From: Chitinophaga pinensis
GTDB lineage: Bacteria > Bacteroidota > Bacteroidia > Chitinophagales > Chitinophagaceae
Assembly (NCBI GenBank): GCA_902167325.1
Contig: LR632930.1
Coordinates: 62,001 to 126,000 of the forward strand
DNA length: 64,000 nucleotides
Direction of reading: 5' to 3'
The notes under the pieces are model-generated. The model made no database searches. It was given only the letters and a program-made list of their open reading frames with translations, and was not told the origin of the DNA. The translations under genes and the position numbers were made by a program. Below, piece after piece: positions 15,135 to 25,188 of this stretch; within the stretch, counting starts at the first letter, position 1, and each line of letters starts with the position of its first letter.

Positions 15135-17492
15135 TTAGTGAATGAAGTAACGCAGTTTAACGAAGAAGGAGCGGCCGGGCTTCTGCAGGCGGAAGTTGTC
15201 GTAAGCACGCTGATCGGTGAAATTCCTGCATTCGGCAGTAATGTTGTACTTCCCGTTCTGCATGGAATAAGTAAGACCGAGGTTCTGGATATACTGATCA
15301 GGAACGTAATCTTTGTTAACCGCAAAATCTTCCCATGTCAAAAAGAACTGGTGAACATACTGCATATCCCAGTTCAGCTGGATGCGGGTGCCTTTACCCA
15401 GCAGGTTGTTTTTACCTAAGCTGGCGAGCGCATTCCCAAAGAGCCAGGGCTGGTTGGGGATTTTGTTGCGGTAAGATGCTTCTTCCGTTTCATCCTTACC
15501 AGCGCCCCTTTTCGTGTTGTTGATTGCGTTCTGGTAAGTAGCGTTCACGGTGAAGTGGAAGAGTTCACGGAAATCATACTGCAGCTCAGCTTCCGCACCG
15601 GTCACTTTCACTTTGGAAGTGTTTTCGTAACGGATCACCTGGGAGTTAGACTGGTATGTTTTCGCGTAGATGAAATCTGCCGCATCCCTGAAAAACCATC
15701 CGCCTTCCGCAAAGAAGCGATGATCACCATGCTGTTTACCATAATAGGCACCCAGGTTCACGTTGTTGCTGGATTCTGGTTTCAGCAGCGGGTTAGCGAT
15801 CTGATCGTACCCGTTGCCGAACATTTCACCCACTTCCGGAATGCGGTAAGCTTTTTCATAAGATGCCTTCACACCAAAGTCGGGCAGTATCTTAAACCGG
15901 GAAGCCACACCGTAACCGTAATAGCTTTTGGAATCGTTTCCGGAAACATACTCACCGTTAGACTGGAGAATTTCATCCTGCCGGAGCTGCATACCGTAGA
16001 ATTTACCGAAGAAGGTGTTGGTCCACCGGGCATTTAGCAGGTTCTGCTGGTAACCCAGGCCAAGGATGTGCTTCCCGATCTTACCGGGATTATCATCGCT
16101 GTCGGTCACCAGTCCGTTATACGTTTTGTTCGACATCTCGTCGAAAGTATAGTTCAGGTTGAAGGAGTGCTGCGCGTTCAGCGTGTAGCTGAAGTTGGCG
16201 CGGGCATAGTTACGCGGACGGCTAACATTGGTCAGTACCTTGATCTGGCTCATTTCCGCCTGGTTCAGCGGAACACGGGAACCATCCCAGAAGTAGCGGT
16301 AACCTGTTGTATCGGTTACCACGTATTTGTCGCGGGTATGGGAAGCAAACACGTTCAGGTCTAACCCGTCAATGAAGATGTTGTTCTTTTTATAGCGCAG
16401 GGTAGCGTTGAAAGCCTCGCCGTTCTGCAGGGCGGCGCCATACACTCTGTCCTGATTGGAACCGGTCTGGATCTCGCGGTCGGTATTGGAGAAACCGGCA
16501 CCTACAAAGAATACATCTGCCCATTTCTTATTGGCAACACCAACTTCACCCTGTACCATGGCAGAGCGGTATTGATCATGGAAACGGCGCACGTCTCTCA
16601 GTTCATATTCCCCTTTATCCTCATTGTACAGTTCCATGGCCTTCATCTTATAATCGTTGTCGGAATAGTTGAGGAAGGCGCTTACCCGGCCTACGATGCC
16701 TGATTTACCGGTTACCTGTCCGGTAACCGCCGCACGGTGGGTATTGAAGGAGCCGAAGCTGTAGCTGGCATCCAGGTAATTCTTTATGTTTTGATTGGTG
16801 ACGAGGTTCACAGCGCCGCCGAGTGCATCGGCACCGAGGGAAACCGGGAGTACCCCTTTATAGATCTCTACTCTTTCTGCGAGGTTCACGGGAACGTTGT
16901 TCAGCGTCATGGAGCTGCCCATTACTTCCATGGGGATTCCGTCGATGAAATAGCGGATCGCTTTGCCGGAAAGACCGTTGACGGAAAAATGGAAATCAGA
17001 TCCTACCCCGCCGGACTCACGCACTTTCACACCGGTAGTCCGGTTGAGGATAGTGTTGATATCGGAAGATGAGTTGGCGAAGCGGCGGGTATCGATCGCA
17101 TTCACGGCGAAGCCGCTTTCTTTCAGCTGGCGGCTTTGTCCTTTCGCGGTTACCGTAACCCCTTCACGGGTTTGGGTTTCTTCGTTGAGTACAACTTCTA
17201 CCGTGAGGTCGGAGCTGCCGAGTTCGATGGATTGCTCGTGGCGGAAGAAGCCGAGCATAGACACTACGAGGGTGTATTGTCCCGGTTTGATGCCTCCTAT
17301 GCGGAAACGCCCGTCTTTCTTAGTATAAGCACCAGTGTTAGTACCCTGTATGGTTACAGCGGCATCGGTGAGCGGTTGCCCTGCAGCGGAGCGAACCTGG
17401 CCGGTGATGGCGGAAGTTGATTGCCCTAGTACGCCCGTGGAAACACAGCAACATACGATCGGGATAATGAGTAGTCTAATGAGCTTGAACAT
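15135..17492 (-). CDS. TonB-dependent siderophore-type receptor (XusA-like)
   Basis: A 785-residue outer-membrane receptor. ATG 17492 is chosen because it starts the signal peptide (FKLIRLLIIPIVCCCVS, cleavage near LG-QS); an upstream in-frame ATG would add 13 polar residues. Domains: carboxypeptidase-regulatory-like at about 25-105, plug at about 125-240 (NTILNRTTGVKVRESGGVG, RYFIDGIP, VEIYKGVLPVSLGADALGG), 22-strand-type barrel to the terminal RYFIH. First gene of the unit with the DUF4374 lipoprotein and PepSY protein. That combination points to uptake of ferric siderophores. No ECF/FecR pair adjoins and there is no STN domain, so control is probably by a Fur-like repressor, but I cannot point to a box. 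Confidence 0.9.
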   Translation of the reverse strand: MFKLIRLLIIPIVCCCVSTGVLGQSTSAITGQVRSAAGQPLTDAAVTIQGTNTGAYTKKDGRFRIGGIKPGQYTLVVSMLGFFRHEQSIELGSSDLTVEVVLNEETQTREGVTVTAKGQSRQLKESGFAVNAIDTRRFANSSSDINTILNRTTGVKVRESGGVGSDFHFSVNGLSGKAIRYFIDGIPMEVMGSSMTLNNVPVNLAERVEIYKGVLPVSLGADALGGAVNLVTNQNIKNYLDASYSFGSFNTHRAAVTGQVTGKSGIVGRVSAFLNYSDNDYKMKAMELYNEDKGEYELRDVRRFHDQYRSAMVQGEVGVANKKWADVFFVGAGFSNTDREIQTGSNQDRVYGAALQNGEAFNATLRYKKNNIFIDGLDLNVFASHTRDKYVVTDTTGYRYFWDGSRVPLNQAEMSQIKVLTNVSRPRNYARANFSYTLNAQHSFNLNYTFDEMSNKTYNGLVTDSDDNPGKIGKHILGLGYQQNLLNARWTNTFFGKFYGMQLRQDEILQSNGEYVSGNDSKSYYGYGVASRFKILPDFGVKASYEKAYRIPEVGEMFGNGYDQIANPLLKPESSNNVNLGAYYGKQHGDHRFFAEGGWFFRDAADFIYAKTYQSNSQVIRYENTSKVKVTGAEAELQYDFRELFHFTVNATYQNAINNTKRGAGKDETEEASYRNKIPNQPWLFGNALASLGKNNLLGKGTRIQLNWDMQYVHQFFLTWEDFAVNKDYVPDQYIQNLGLTYSMQNGKYNITAECRNFTDQRAYDNFRLQKPGRSFFVKLRYFIH

Positions 17493-17797
17493 TGATGGTG
17501 GTTCTTTATTCGACGGGCAAAGGTCGGCCATATACGAAACCGGAGTTTATCAATAAAGGAAAACCATTGATCCAATCGGGAAAACTGTAGTTCATAGCAT
17601 GGCAGATTACCCGGATGTTTGTATTTAAGGCACAATCGTGGTACTATCCTGAAATATGCTGGTGAATTTGTCGTATGGCAGGGCATCTACGAAAACAAAT
17701 ATTCCCTTACCGCTGGTCCAAAATTCTTAGAATTTCCGCATTGCGTAACTATATTGACAACGTTTACCAGATTTACTGAATCGTTTTAGCAAACGTT
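17493..17797. promoter_or_regulatory. divergent control region with two inverted repeats
   Basis: 305 bp between the receptor operon (leftward) and the GH92 gene (rightward). It holds a perfect palindrome AAATTCT-T-AGAATTT at 17721-17735, and an inverted pair AACGTTT at 17759-17765 / AAACGTT at 17791-17797 that abuts the GH92 start codon. The latter resembles LacI-type operator halves. No exact TAnnTTTG box is seen. No gene is visible in it. Confidence 0.4.
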
Positions 17798-19945
17798 ATG
17801 AAAAGGAACAGACTATTGATATGCCTCCTTGGGTTGCTGGCCCTGCAGGCTTCAAAAAGTTTTGGACAATCCAATGGCCTTACCCGGTATGTAAACACTT
17901 TCCTTGGCACGGAGCCACTCAACGACGCTGCCATTGTAGGTTACAGGCTGCCGGATGGCTGGCGCTCCTGGGCAGGGCTCACCTTCCCCGGCAGCTCACT
18001 GCCCAATGCCATGGTTCAGCTCAGTCCTATGACAGAATATGGCTCCGGCGCGGGTTATGAATACGAAGATTCCGTCATCCTCTCATTCACCCATACCAAC
18101 AAAGGGCACTGGAACCTCTGCAACATTCCCGTACTGCCAGTTTCGGGTAGTGCCCCGGCCACAGGGTCCCGCTTCTCCCATAAACGCGAATCCGCCGAGC
18201 CGGGATATTACCAGGTTTTCCTCAGCGATTACCATATCGATGTTAAACTCACCTCCACCCTCCGCTGTGGCTTCCATCAATACTTCTTCCGTCAACCCTT
18301 CAACCGCCGCATCCTGTTCGACCTCGCAAAGTCCAACAACCGCGTGGGCGACTGGAAAATCAACCAATCAGGAGATAACATCCTCCATGGCTATCAGCAA
18401 ACCGGCGAACGGATATACTTCTACGCTATTCTCAACACATCCATCGAGCGACTGGAAGAAACAGAAGAAGGTAAACGTTCCGGCAACGCCATCGCCTGGC
18501 TGAAAGATGGAAACGGGCCTGTGGAAATGAAAATCGGCCTTTCGTTTGTAAGCGTGGAAAATGCAAAAGCCAATCTGGAAAAGGAAATAGGGGATAAATC
18601 ATTCACTGCCATATGCACCGCCGCTAAAGCGGAGTGGGAGCAACTGCTCTCCAAAGTGGAAGTGAAAGGCGGCACCGATAAGCAACGGATGCTTTTCTAT
18701 TCCAGTCTTTACCGTTCATTTCTCTGGCCCGCCCTCCGCAGCGATGCCAATGGAGATTTCACAGATGCTTCCCGCAAAAAAGATAACCGTGGCTTCCGCT
18801 ATTATACCGAACCCTCCCTGTGGGACACATACCGGAATAAGGATGTGCTCCTCTCCCTCCTTTCCCCCGGCGTGGCGCTGGATGTGATAAAGTCCATGAA
18901 AGATGTAGGTGATAAAAAAGGCTTCATCCCCACCTTCTTCCACGGCGATCATGGTGCTTCCACCATTGCCGGCGCTTACCTCCGTGGTATCGACGGGTTT
19001 GATGTGAAAGGTACTTATGAAATACTCCTGAAAAACGCCAATGTGGAAGGCGGCGCACGCCCCCATATCAAAGCATATATCGAAAAAGGATGGATACCCG
19101 ACCCGCATGTAGACAAACCCCATGTGGAAACCAAAGCCAATGCCGGTGTATCCAAAACGCTGGAGTATGCCTATGACGATTACTCGCTGGCTCAGCTGGC
19201 CCGCGCACTCGGCGACTCTGCCAATTACCGCACACTCATGCAGCGCTCCCGTAATTACCGGAATATGTTCGACCCGGCTACCCGCTTCATGCGTGGCCGT
19301 CTTGAAAACGGCGACTGGATAACGCCCTTCAATCCGCAATACCCTTACTACGAATACATGTACCGCGAGGCCAATGCTTGGCAGGTTTCGTTCTACGCCC
19401 CGCACGATATGCCCGGCCTGATCGAACTCTATGGTGGCCCTGCCGGTTTCGAATCCAAACTGGATTCGTTATTCACGCTCCCCTGGAACCCGAAGCACAT
19501 AGCACGTAACGTGGAATCCATGATCGGACAATACTGCCATGGCAACCAGCCCGACCATGAAGCGCCTTTTGCGTATTACTTCATCAACAAACCGGAGAAG
19601 TCACAGCGCATCATCGACACGATACTTAATCACTATTACGGCATCGGCGATGAAGGTCTTGCGCTCTGCGGGATGGACGATGCAGGAGAGATGTCTGCCT
19701 GGTACGTATTCTGTGCCGCAGGGTTATACACCTTCTCTGCTACCGATCCGGAGTACCTGGTAACCGTTCCCCTGTTCGATGAAGTGCGCTGGAAAGCAGC
19801 AAACGGTAAATGGCTGACGATCCGTAAAAAAGGTAACAGCCGGGATCTGAAGAGCATCCGCGTAAATGGGAAACCGCAGCAGGGATGGTTTGTACCGCAT
19901 GCGTTGTTTAAGAATGGTGGGGAGATTGTGGTGGAAACGAAGTAA
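17798..19945 (+). CDS. GH92 family alpha-mannosidase
   Basis: A 715-residue exported GH92 glycoside hydrolase; the family consists of calcium-dependent exo-alpha-mannosidases acting on N-glycans or mannans. Signal peptide at about 1-23 (LLICLLGLLALQASKSFG). N-terminal beta-sandwich opens with RYVNTFLGTEP; the catalytic (alpha/alpha)6 part carries CHGNQPDHEAPFAYYF at about 580-595 and GMDDAGEMSAWYVFCAAGLY at about 624-643, the segment that supplies the catalytic acidic residues. The length is normal. It is a lone gene rather than part of a PUL, with a 3' neighbour (GNAT) on the other strand. Linkage specificity cannot be read from sequence. Confidence 0.94.
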   Translation: MKRNRLLICLLGLLALQASKSFGQSNGLTRYVNTFLGTEPLNDAAIVGYRLPDGWRSWAGLTFPGSSLPNAMVQLSPMTEYGSGAGYEYEDSVILSFTHTNKGHWNLCNIPVLPVSGSAPATGSRFSHKRESAEPGYYQVFLSDYHIDVKLTSTLRCGFHQYFFRQPFNRRILFDLAKSNNRVGDWKINQSGDNILHGYQQTGERIYFYAILNTSIERLEETEEGKRSGNAIAWLKDGNGPVEMKIGLSFVSVENAKANLEKEIGDKSFTAICTAAKAEWEQLLSKVEVKGGTDKQRMLFYSSLYRSFLWPALRSDANGDFTDASRKKDNRGFRYYTEPSLWDTYRNKDVLLSLLSPGVALDVIKSMKDVGDKKGFIPTFFHGDHGASTIAGAYLRGIDGFDVKGTYEILLKNANVEGGARPHIKAYIEKGWIPDPHVDKPHVETKANAGVSKTLEYAYDDYSLAQLARALGDSANYRTLMQRSRNYRNMFDPATRFMRGRLENGDWITPFNPQYPYYEYMYREANAWQVSFYAPHDMPGLIELYGGPAGFESKLDSLFTLPWNPKHIARNVESMIGQYCHGNQPDHEAPFAYYFINKPEKSQRIIDTILNHYYGIGDEGLALCGMDDAGEMSAWYVFCAAGLYTFSATDPEYLVTVPLFDEVRWKAANGKWLTIRKKGNSRDLKSIRVNGKPQQGWFVPHALFKNGGEIVVETK

Positions 19946-19963
19946 TGGAGCAGAAGCATTAAC

Positions 19964-20437
19964 TCACAACTCCGCTTCCATATAAATCGCGCCTTCCCCC
20001 GGGTTATACCGGTAAGGCGCGATTTTTTTGAACCCATGCGCTTCATATAGTTTGATAGCGGAGTTCATGGCAGGCAGGGTATCGAGTTTCATTTTAGAAT
20101 AGCCCAGCTCTTTAGCCGCGCGGAGCGCTGCCAGGAGTAACGTTTCCCCTAGTTTATGCCGCCGGAAATCCGGGAGAACGAACATTCTCTTCAGCTCCGA
20201 CTCCCCTTCCGCAAACTTTCTCACACCCACACACCCGATCACTTCCTGCCCATTATATGCCAGGATAAGCGCTCCTTCCGGGGGACCGTATTGTTTTGCA
20301 ATATTTACCAGCTCTTCTTCAAACCCCTGAAAGCAAAGGTCAAAACCAAGGGTGGCTGCATATGCCCTGAAAATCGAGCGGCCTGCGTCGTATTGTTCGG
20401 GGGAAACCGCGGTTTGTAAAGTGATGCCGTATTCCAT
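19964..20437 (-). CDS. GNAT family N-acetyltransferase
   Basis: A 157-residue acetyltransferase. The acetyl-CoA site is visible as MFVLPDFRRHKLGETLL at about 85-101 (R-x-x-K-L-G), followed by the helix ALRAAKELGYSKMKLDTL and the C-terminal AIKLYEAHGFKKI typical of small-molecule GNATs. ATG 20437 is taken as the start; the only longer option is a TTG seven codons upstream. Convergent with GH92, 18 bp apart, so no functional link is implied. Substrate unknown. Confidence 0.9.
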   Translation of the reverse strand: MEYGITLQTAVSPEQYDAGRSIFRAYAATLGFDLCFQGFEEELVNIAKQYGPPEGALILAYNGQEVIGCVGVRKFAEGESELKRMFVLPDFRRHKLGETLLLAALRAAKELGYSKMKLDTLPAMNSAIKLYEAHGFKKIAPYRYNPGEGAIYMEAEL

Positions 20438-20619
20438 GTACTGTATTTTTCTACTCAATCATTCTTATATCAAATCTATGCATTTTAGTTGCTTTTGGCA
20501 ATCATTATAAAGAGTCTACCCAAGTAATTGTTAATCAATGACAAAGAACTCAACAACTGCAGGGTTAATACAGGAATTTTTCGTAAATTCAGGAAACAAT
20601 CCCCAACAATTCCACCCTT

Positions 20620-21060
20620 ATGCAACATCCCATCCTATTAACAACATGTTTCCTTACCCTGTGCATATTTACCGCCAATGCGCAGGACGCAGATCAGAAT
20701 GCCCTGCGAAATCATAATGCAGACTGGATTCAGGCATATCCTGAAAAAGACACCTCGGTAATTGCCCGCATCGCGGCTGATGATATGATAATGATTTCCG
20801 CCACCGGCACACGGATGGGGAAGAAGGAACTGATCCGCAACGTGGCAAAACCAGTTAACCCTATCACCTCCGCAACGATCGATAATGTAGACATCCGTGT
20901 CAGGGGAAACATCGGCATCGTTACGGCGGAAGTAGAATTCACCATGATGGTGAACGGGAAAGAAACGATCGTAAAAAACAACTATATGGACGTGTATGAG
21001 AAGCGTGATGGCCGCTGGATGGCAATTGCCGCACACGTTACCCGCCTCAGCAGCAAATAG
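20620..21060 (+). CDS. exported SnoaL/NTF2-like (DUF4440-type) protein
   Basis: A 146-residue protein with a Sec signal peptide (MQHPILLTTCFLTLCIFTANA-QD) and a compact NTF2-like cone fold: NHNADWIQAYPEKDTSVIARIAADDMIM is the helix-and-strand opening and VTAEVEFTMMV and NNYMDVYEKRDGRWMAIAAHVTRL the closing sheet. NTF2-like domains bind or turn over small hydrophobic ligands; in exported Bacteroidota members the role is unknown. It precedes a KTSC-like gene by 39 bp and may be co-transcribed. Confidence 0.85.
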   Translation: MQHPILLTTCFLTLCIFTANAQDADQNALRNHNADWIQAYPEKDTSVIARIAADDMIMISATGTRMGKKELIRNVAKPVNPITSATIDNVDIRVRGNIGIVTAEVEFTMMVNGKETIVKNNYMDVYEKRDGRWMAIAAHVTRLSSK

Positions 21061-21099
21061 TGAATTAATTCACCCCAGACCCCGAAAAACTACTCTTTC

Positions 21100-21351
21100 A
21101 TGCACACCAAAACCATGACCGGCATGCAGCCTTACAGCAACCTCAGCGGCATCTCTGCCGTGGAGGCTTTTGAGATCGATGAGCGCTACATCAATATCCG
21201 CTTTAAAGATGGCACGGTTTATCATTACAGTTATGTGGTGCCCGGCCGCGCCAGCGTTGAAGAAATGAAACGCCTTGCCTTACTGGGCATCGGCCTCAAT
21301 ACTTACATTAATCAGCACGTACGCCGGAAATACGCGACACGGCTTAGTTGA
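21100..21351 (+). CDS. small KTSC-like protein
   Basis: An 83-residue protein with the KTSC pattern: SAVEAFEIDERYINIRFKDG, then TVYHYSYVVP and a C-terminal LALLGIGLNTYINQHVRRK. The domain is named for a Lys-Thr-Ser-Cys motif in some members; only part of the pattern is present. It may be associated with RNA or nucleotide processing, but evidence for this is thin. Cytoplasmic. An earlier in-frame Met (residue 1) is used; Met6 and Met9 are alternatives. Confidence 0.7.
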   Translation: MHTKTMTGMQPYSNLSGISAVEAFEIDERYINIRFKDGTVYHYSYVVPGRASVEEMKRLALLGIGLNTYINQHVRRKYATRLS

Positions 21352-21426
21352 AGTAACGCATCAACGCACAGATTTTCACGCTACTGCAATACAGCCATAT
21401 CATTGTCTGAAATGCATCCTGCAGTA

Positions 21427-24400
21427 TTACAACGGCGTATTCAGGGTAGCTTCTGCTACTGACACATCTCTTCCTTTTATGGCGGTAATATGCAAACGGT
21501 AGGCAGCCGCGTTAAAGGGAATTTCCACTTTCATAACAGCTCCTTTCCCCAGGTGTTCCCTGCGTATAGGCTTGCCTTTCCTGTCGAGGCGAATAAGGCT
21601 CCATTCAAACTCCGGGTCATCCCCTGCGGCATATAGCCATTCCTCATTCTTCCGGATCAGTGCCCGGTATTCCAGTGTTTTGTTTTCCCGCACCGTAACC
21701 GCAGGGCGCAGGATACGAACGGAGGGAACCGGCTCGCGCAGCGGAACCTTTTTCCATAAATGCTGTAACCGGTGCCACCCCGGCTTATGCCGGCCTTCAT
21801 GATCGAGTATCCCATTGAAGCTGATACGGTTTATTGCTTCCTCATCCTGCCATGAAGCCATGAACACACCCCCTTTTTCAGGACCTGCGTTTGCATATAA
21901 CTCCACAGCAACACCGCTGATGAAACAGGGAACGGGCACTTCTTTCAACTGCACCAACCCTTCCCCACCCGGAGGCAGTACCACACCATAGGCTGCTACC
22001 TGTGGCAGTTCATCGTGCAGGTATTGCAGTAATCCCGTAATGTCCGCCACGCCATCCACATCTATCGTTACCGGCCTTTCCGGATCGGCCTCCCGGATCT
22101 CTTTTACCAGCTGCCGTAACCACGCTGTGTACGCTTTCTGCTGATATAAATAGGCTGGTTTCACAAAGCGGTATTGCAATAATTTGTATGCTGTATTAGC
22201 GATACTCCATGCACGGATCTCCGGGTTTCCCTTCAGCGCTTTTACATTTGCAACGATTTCCGCAGTTTTCTTCTTCAATACTGCTGCATCTGCCACTGCA
22301 TCCACTACAGGCGGGAGCCAGAAGCCATAATGCAATCCCATACCCGTCTCCCTCGCTGCAACCAGCACATTCCGGTCGTAGGCGCCCGGCCCGTACCGCC
22401 GGACGGTATTTACACCCACGCCCTTCATTTCACGAAAATCCCCCACCACTTCGCGCCTTGTAAGCGTATGCAGATTCCGGAACCAGTTGCCGCCTTTCTG
22501 GTAATGCATGCCTTTCAATGTATCCGTCCAGTGATGTTGCTGTGTTACTGCAGTACCTGCACTGATGTACCGCAATTGCTTAACCGGCGTAGTAGCAATA
22601 CTATTTCCCCTTGCTGTCACTTTAAAGAAATCACCAACATCTGTCATCCGCCAGTCGATCGTTTCCACATTCCCACCCGGCGGTACATTTTTATCGTACC
22701 CCGAATGGAAGAGAACGAATGCCTGTATTTCACGGCAGCCTGCAATGCTCTTTGCCGCACCTTCCATCCATTCCCGCTGCTGCCCGGTACGCACCGCTCC
22801 GCCTTCTGCCACCATCACAGGCAAGCCCGACCGGAAGATCGGTTTGCGTCGGAAAGGCTCGTATAACTCCATGAACGAATATGCCTTTGCCTGCGTGCCG
22901 ATGGTATCGTAATTCAGCATGGTTACACCCAGCCAGTCTACATACCGCCTTCCGGGAAAATAAGTCTCCACCGCTCCGGGCTTCCATGGGTTCCAGACCC
23001 AAATGGCATTATAAGCGCGCTCATGCCGAAATACATCATGCACATGGCTCCAGGCGGCTTTGTTCTCTTCAGGCGTATTCCCGCCAGCAGGCGACCATGG
23101 GTACGCAGGATTATCCGCTTCATGAGCGAAACGGATAAACACCGGCCGGTTCAGCACTCTTACCTGCCGGGCTATTTTCTGAATGTACAGATCAAACCTG
23201 CCTTTGGCGATATGCGTCATCACTTTTCGCTCTTCCCGCAATTCAGGATCTGCAGCAGAAAAGGTAAACCCCGAAGCCCATGGCTCCCAGGTGATCATAG
23301 GCACAGCCCCGTTCCGGAAAATATCTTCCGCCAGTTGCTGCGGCACTTCTGATGCCGGCGCATCGCCCCATGGAATGTATAACGATACAATATCAGCATG
23401 CACGGCAAACTGCTGTTGAAACGCCTGCCAGCCTGCCTTACGGGTTATACCACCCGCAGTGTCCGGATTAAATATGCCGGTATAAAAAATTTCGGCCCGC
23501 GACTGCTCCGGATCACCAGACCGGGCCGCGCGCTGTGAGCTGCCGAAGAGGTAAAGCGTGGAAATAGCCATCATCAACATCATCGGGAATGCGAACTGCC
23601 GCAAGCCGGCGTAGATACCGTGCCGGAAATCCCAGAAATATTGCTTCAGCAACCGGTAATACACAAAACTGTTCCGCAATACACGGAATTCCGTACGCAG
23701 CTCCTGCACATCTTTCTGCCTGCTGATGGCAATGTTGAACAACATCACAATGAAATTAAGTCCTGCTATACCCGCCATAATCCAGGTGTAAGGGTTCCAG
23801 TCTATGTACAATCCAAACACGATAGCCGCCAGCGTACATACCGCCACGAGGATGTTGGGCAGGTTGAGGACCCAGTTATCTTTCTCCTGATCGTCTTTCG
23901 GAGTGGGTATGTAAGGCACTTTTTTCCGGATGATGGTATAGACCAGTCCCACGATATGTACCCACCACGTACCGATCAGGAGGAAGCCCCCCAGTACATG
24001 GTTCCCTTGTTCCCCCCTCCTCATTACCCAACGCTGCACAAAGTGCCGCACGGCCAGCACGCTGCAGACAAATGGCAGGCCTGCCAGCGCAAATAGCAAC
24101 AGGTCCATCTTAAACGGAATGATCCCCAGCGAGAGCGATAGTACCGGTACCAAAAAGTTCAACAGGAAAATAACACCTGAAAAATAATGCAGCGGTATGG
24201 TGCCGTAATGGAAGCGCTGTGCCCATGTAAATTGCCGGAACAGCTTAGGATAGGTAACGAATAACAATTCAAAACTTCCGCGTGCCCATTTCAACTGCTG
24301 CTTGTAGTAGGCAGATAAAGTAGAAGGTACCCGCCCCTCCGTAAGCACCGCAGGAAGGTAGGCCGATTTCCAGCCTTTTGCATGGAGCTGCATGGCAGTA

Positions 24401-25185
24401 TGCATGTCTTCCGCAAGGCCGGCAGCATGCCCGCCAATAGAATCCAGTGCGCTGCGGCGAAAGGTGCAGTTGGCCCCGATGGCCAGCACCGTACCATACC
24501 GGTTCATCGTCATCATCATGGGTCCATAGAAATGAAATGTTTGCTGCGCAGCAGCTTTAGCGATGAGACTGTCGCCCAGATTATAATACGCCTGTACGAT
24601 CTGCACATAACCGATTTTGGGATCGTTGAAGAAAGGAACGATGGGATCGAGCAGATCGGGTGCGGGTATGTGATCGGGATCGAGGATCACGCAAAGATCA
24701 CCCGTAGCATATTGCAAAGCATTGTTGATATTGCCCGCTTTGGCATCCCGGCGGTGGTTACGGGTTACGTGGCGCACGCCAAGGCGGCTGCATACTGCTT
24801 TCAGATAAGGATCATCGGCTTCATCACACAACCACGATGTGTGCGGATACGTAACGGCCTGCATGGCTTCGAGCGTTTCCACAATCATTTCGTAAGGCTC
24901 TCCCGGGCAAAAAGTGGTCAGTATATCAACGGTGAATTGTTTATTCCCCGGCTGAGGTTTGGGAACGGAGATGAAAAGATAGTGATACCATTCGTGCAGG
25001 ATGCGCAGGCAGGCGAAAAGGGTGGCACTCACGAAGAGCCAATATAATAGCGGATGCCCGATATGCGAGGGGCGCAGCAGGCAGATGAGGAAGCAGCTCA
25101 GGCAAATCGTGCCGATGATAATCATCAGCCGCAGCGAGAGCATTTCGCTCCGGGTGGGTTGGGGAGCTTGTTTCAATTCAGGCAT
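21427..25185 (-). CDS. BcsA-like glycan synthase fused to GH26-like and GH2/GH5-like barrels
   Basis: A 1252-residue three-part protein. (1) Residues 1-550: family-2 processive glycosyltransferase resembling cellulose synthase BcsA, with two N-terminal helices, DEADD at 121-125, DPDH at 169-172, AEDM at 258-261 and QQLKWARG at 296-303 (the D, DxD, TED, Q..RW set), then about six hydrophobic segments. No PilZ motif is seen. (2) About 555-860: GH26-like barrel with RFAHEADNPAYPW (acid/base Glu689), WVWNPW, YFPGRRYVDWLGV and MVAEGG (nucleophile Glu794). (3) About 890-1252: clan-A barrel plus beta-sandwich in which the usual Asn-Glu reads Asn997-Thr998. It would make and export a beta-glycan and trim it at the membrane. 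It starts 3 bp after the neighbouring glycosidase gene. Confidence 0.88.
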   Translation of the reverse strand: MPELKQAPQPTRSEMLSLRLMIIIGTICLSCFLICLLRPSHIGHPLLYWLFVSATLFACLRILHEWYHYLFISVPKPQPGNKQFTVDILTTFCPGEPYEMIVETLEAMQAVTYPHTSWLCDEADDPYLKAVCSRLGVRHVTRNHRRDAKAGNINNALQYATGDLCVILDPDHIPAPDLLDPIVPFFNDPKIGYVQIVQAYYNLGDSLIAKAAAQQTFHFYGPMMMTMNRYGTVLAIGANCTFRRSALDSIGGHAAGLAEDMHTAMQLHAKGWKSAYLPAVLTEGRVPSTLSAYYKQQLKWARGSFELLFVTYPKLFRQFTWAQRFHYGTIPLHYFSGVIFLLNFLVPVLSLSLGIIPFKMDLLLFALAGLPFVCSVLAVRHFVQRWVMRRGEQGNHVLGGFLLIGTWWVHIVGLVYTIIRKKVPYIPTPKDDQEKDNWVLNLPNILVAVCTLAAIVFGLYIDWNPYTWIMAGIAGLNFIVMLFNIAISRQKDVQELRTEFRVLRNSFVYYRLLKQYFWDFRHGIYAGLRQFAFPMMLMMAISTLYLFGSSQRAARSGDPEQSRAEIFYTGIFNPDTAGGITRKAGWQAFQQQFAVHADIVSLYIPWGDAPASEVPQQLAEDIFRNGAVPMITWEPWASGFTFSAADPELREERKVMTHIAKGRFDLYIQKIARQVRVLNRPVFIRFAHEADNPAYPWSPAGGNTPEENKAAWSHVHDVFRHERAYNAIWVWNPWKPGAVETYFPGRRYVDWLGVTMLNYDTIGTQAKAYSFMELYEPFRRKPIFRSGLPVMVAEGGAVRTGQQREWMEGAAKSIAGCREIQAFVLFHSGYDKNVPPGGNVETIDWRMTDVGDFFKVTARGNSIATTPVKQLRYISAGTAVTQQHHWTDTLKGMHYQKGGNWFRNLHTLTRREVVGDFREMKGVGVNTVRRYGPGAYDRNVLVAARETGMGLHYGFWLPPVVDAVADAAVLKKKTAEIVANVKALKGNPEIRAWSIANTAYKLLQYRFVKPAYLYQQKAYTAWLRQLVKEIREADPERPVTIDVDGVADITGLLQYLHDELPQVAAYGVVLPPGGEGLVQLKEVPVPCFISGVAVELYANAGPEKGGVFMASWQDEEAINRISFNGILDHEGRHKPGWHRLQHLWKKVPLREPVPSVRILRPAVTVRENKTLEYRALIRKNEEWLYAAGDDPEFEWSLIRLDRKGKPIRREHLGKGAVMKVEIPFNAAAYRLHITAIKGRDVSVAEATLNTPL

Positions 25186-25188
25186 ACT

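Noticed and set aside
18716..19405. 229-codon reverse frame
   Set aside because: Antisense to the GH92 catalytic region and without any domain signature.
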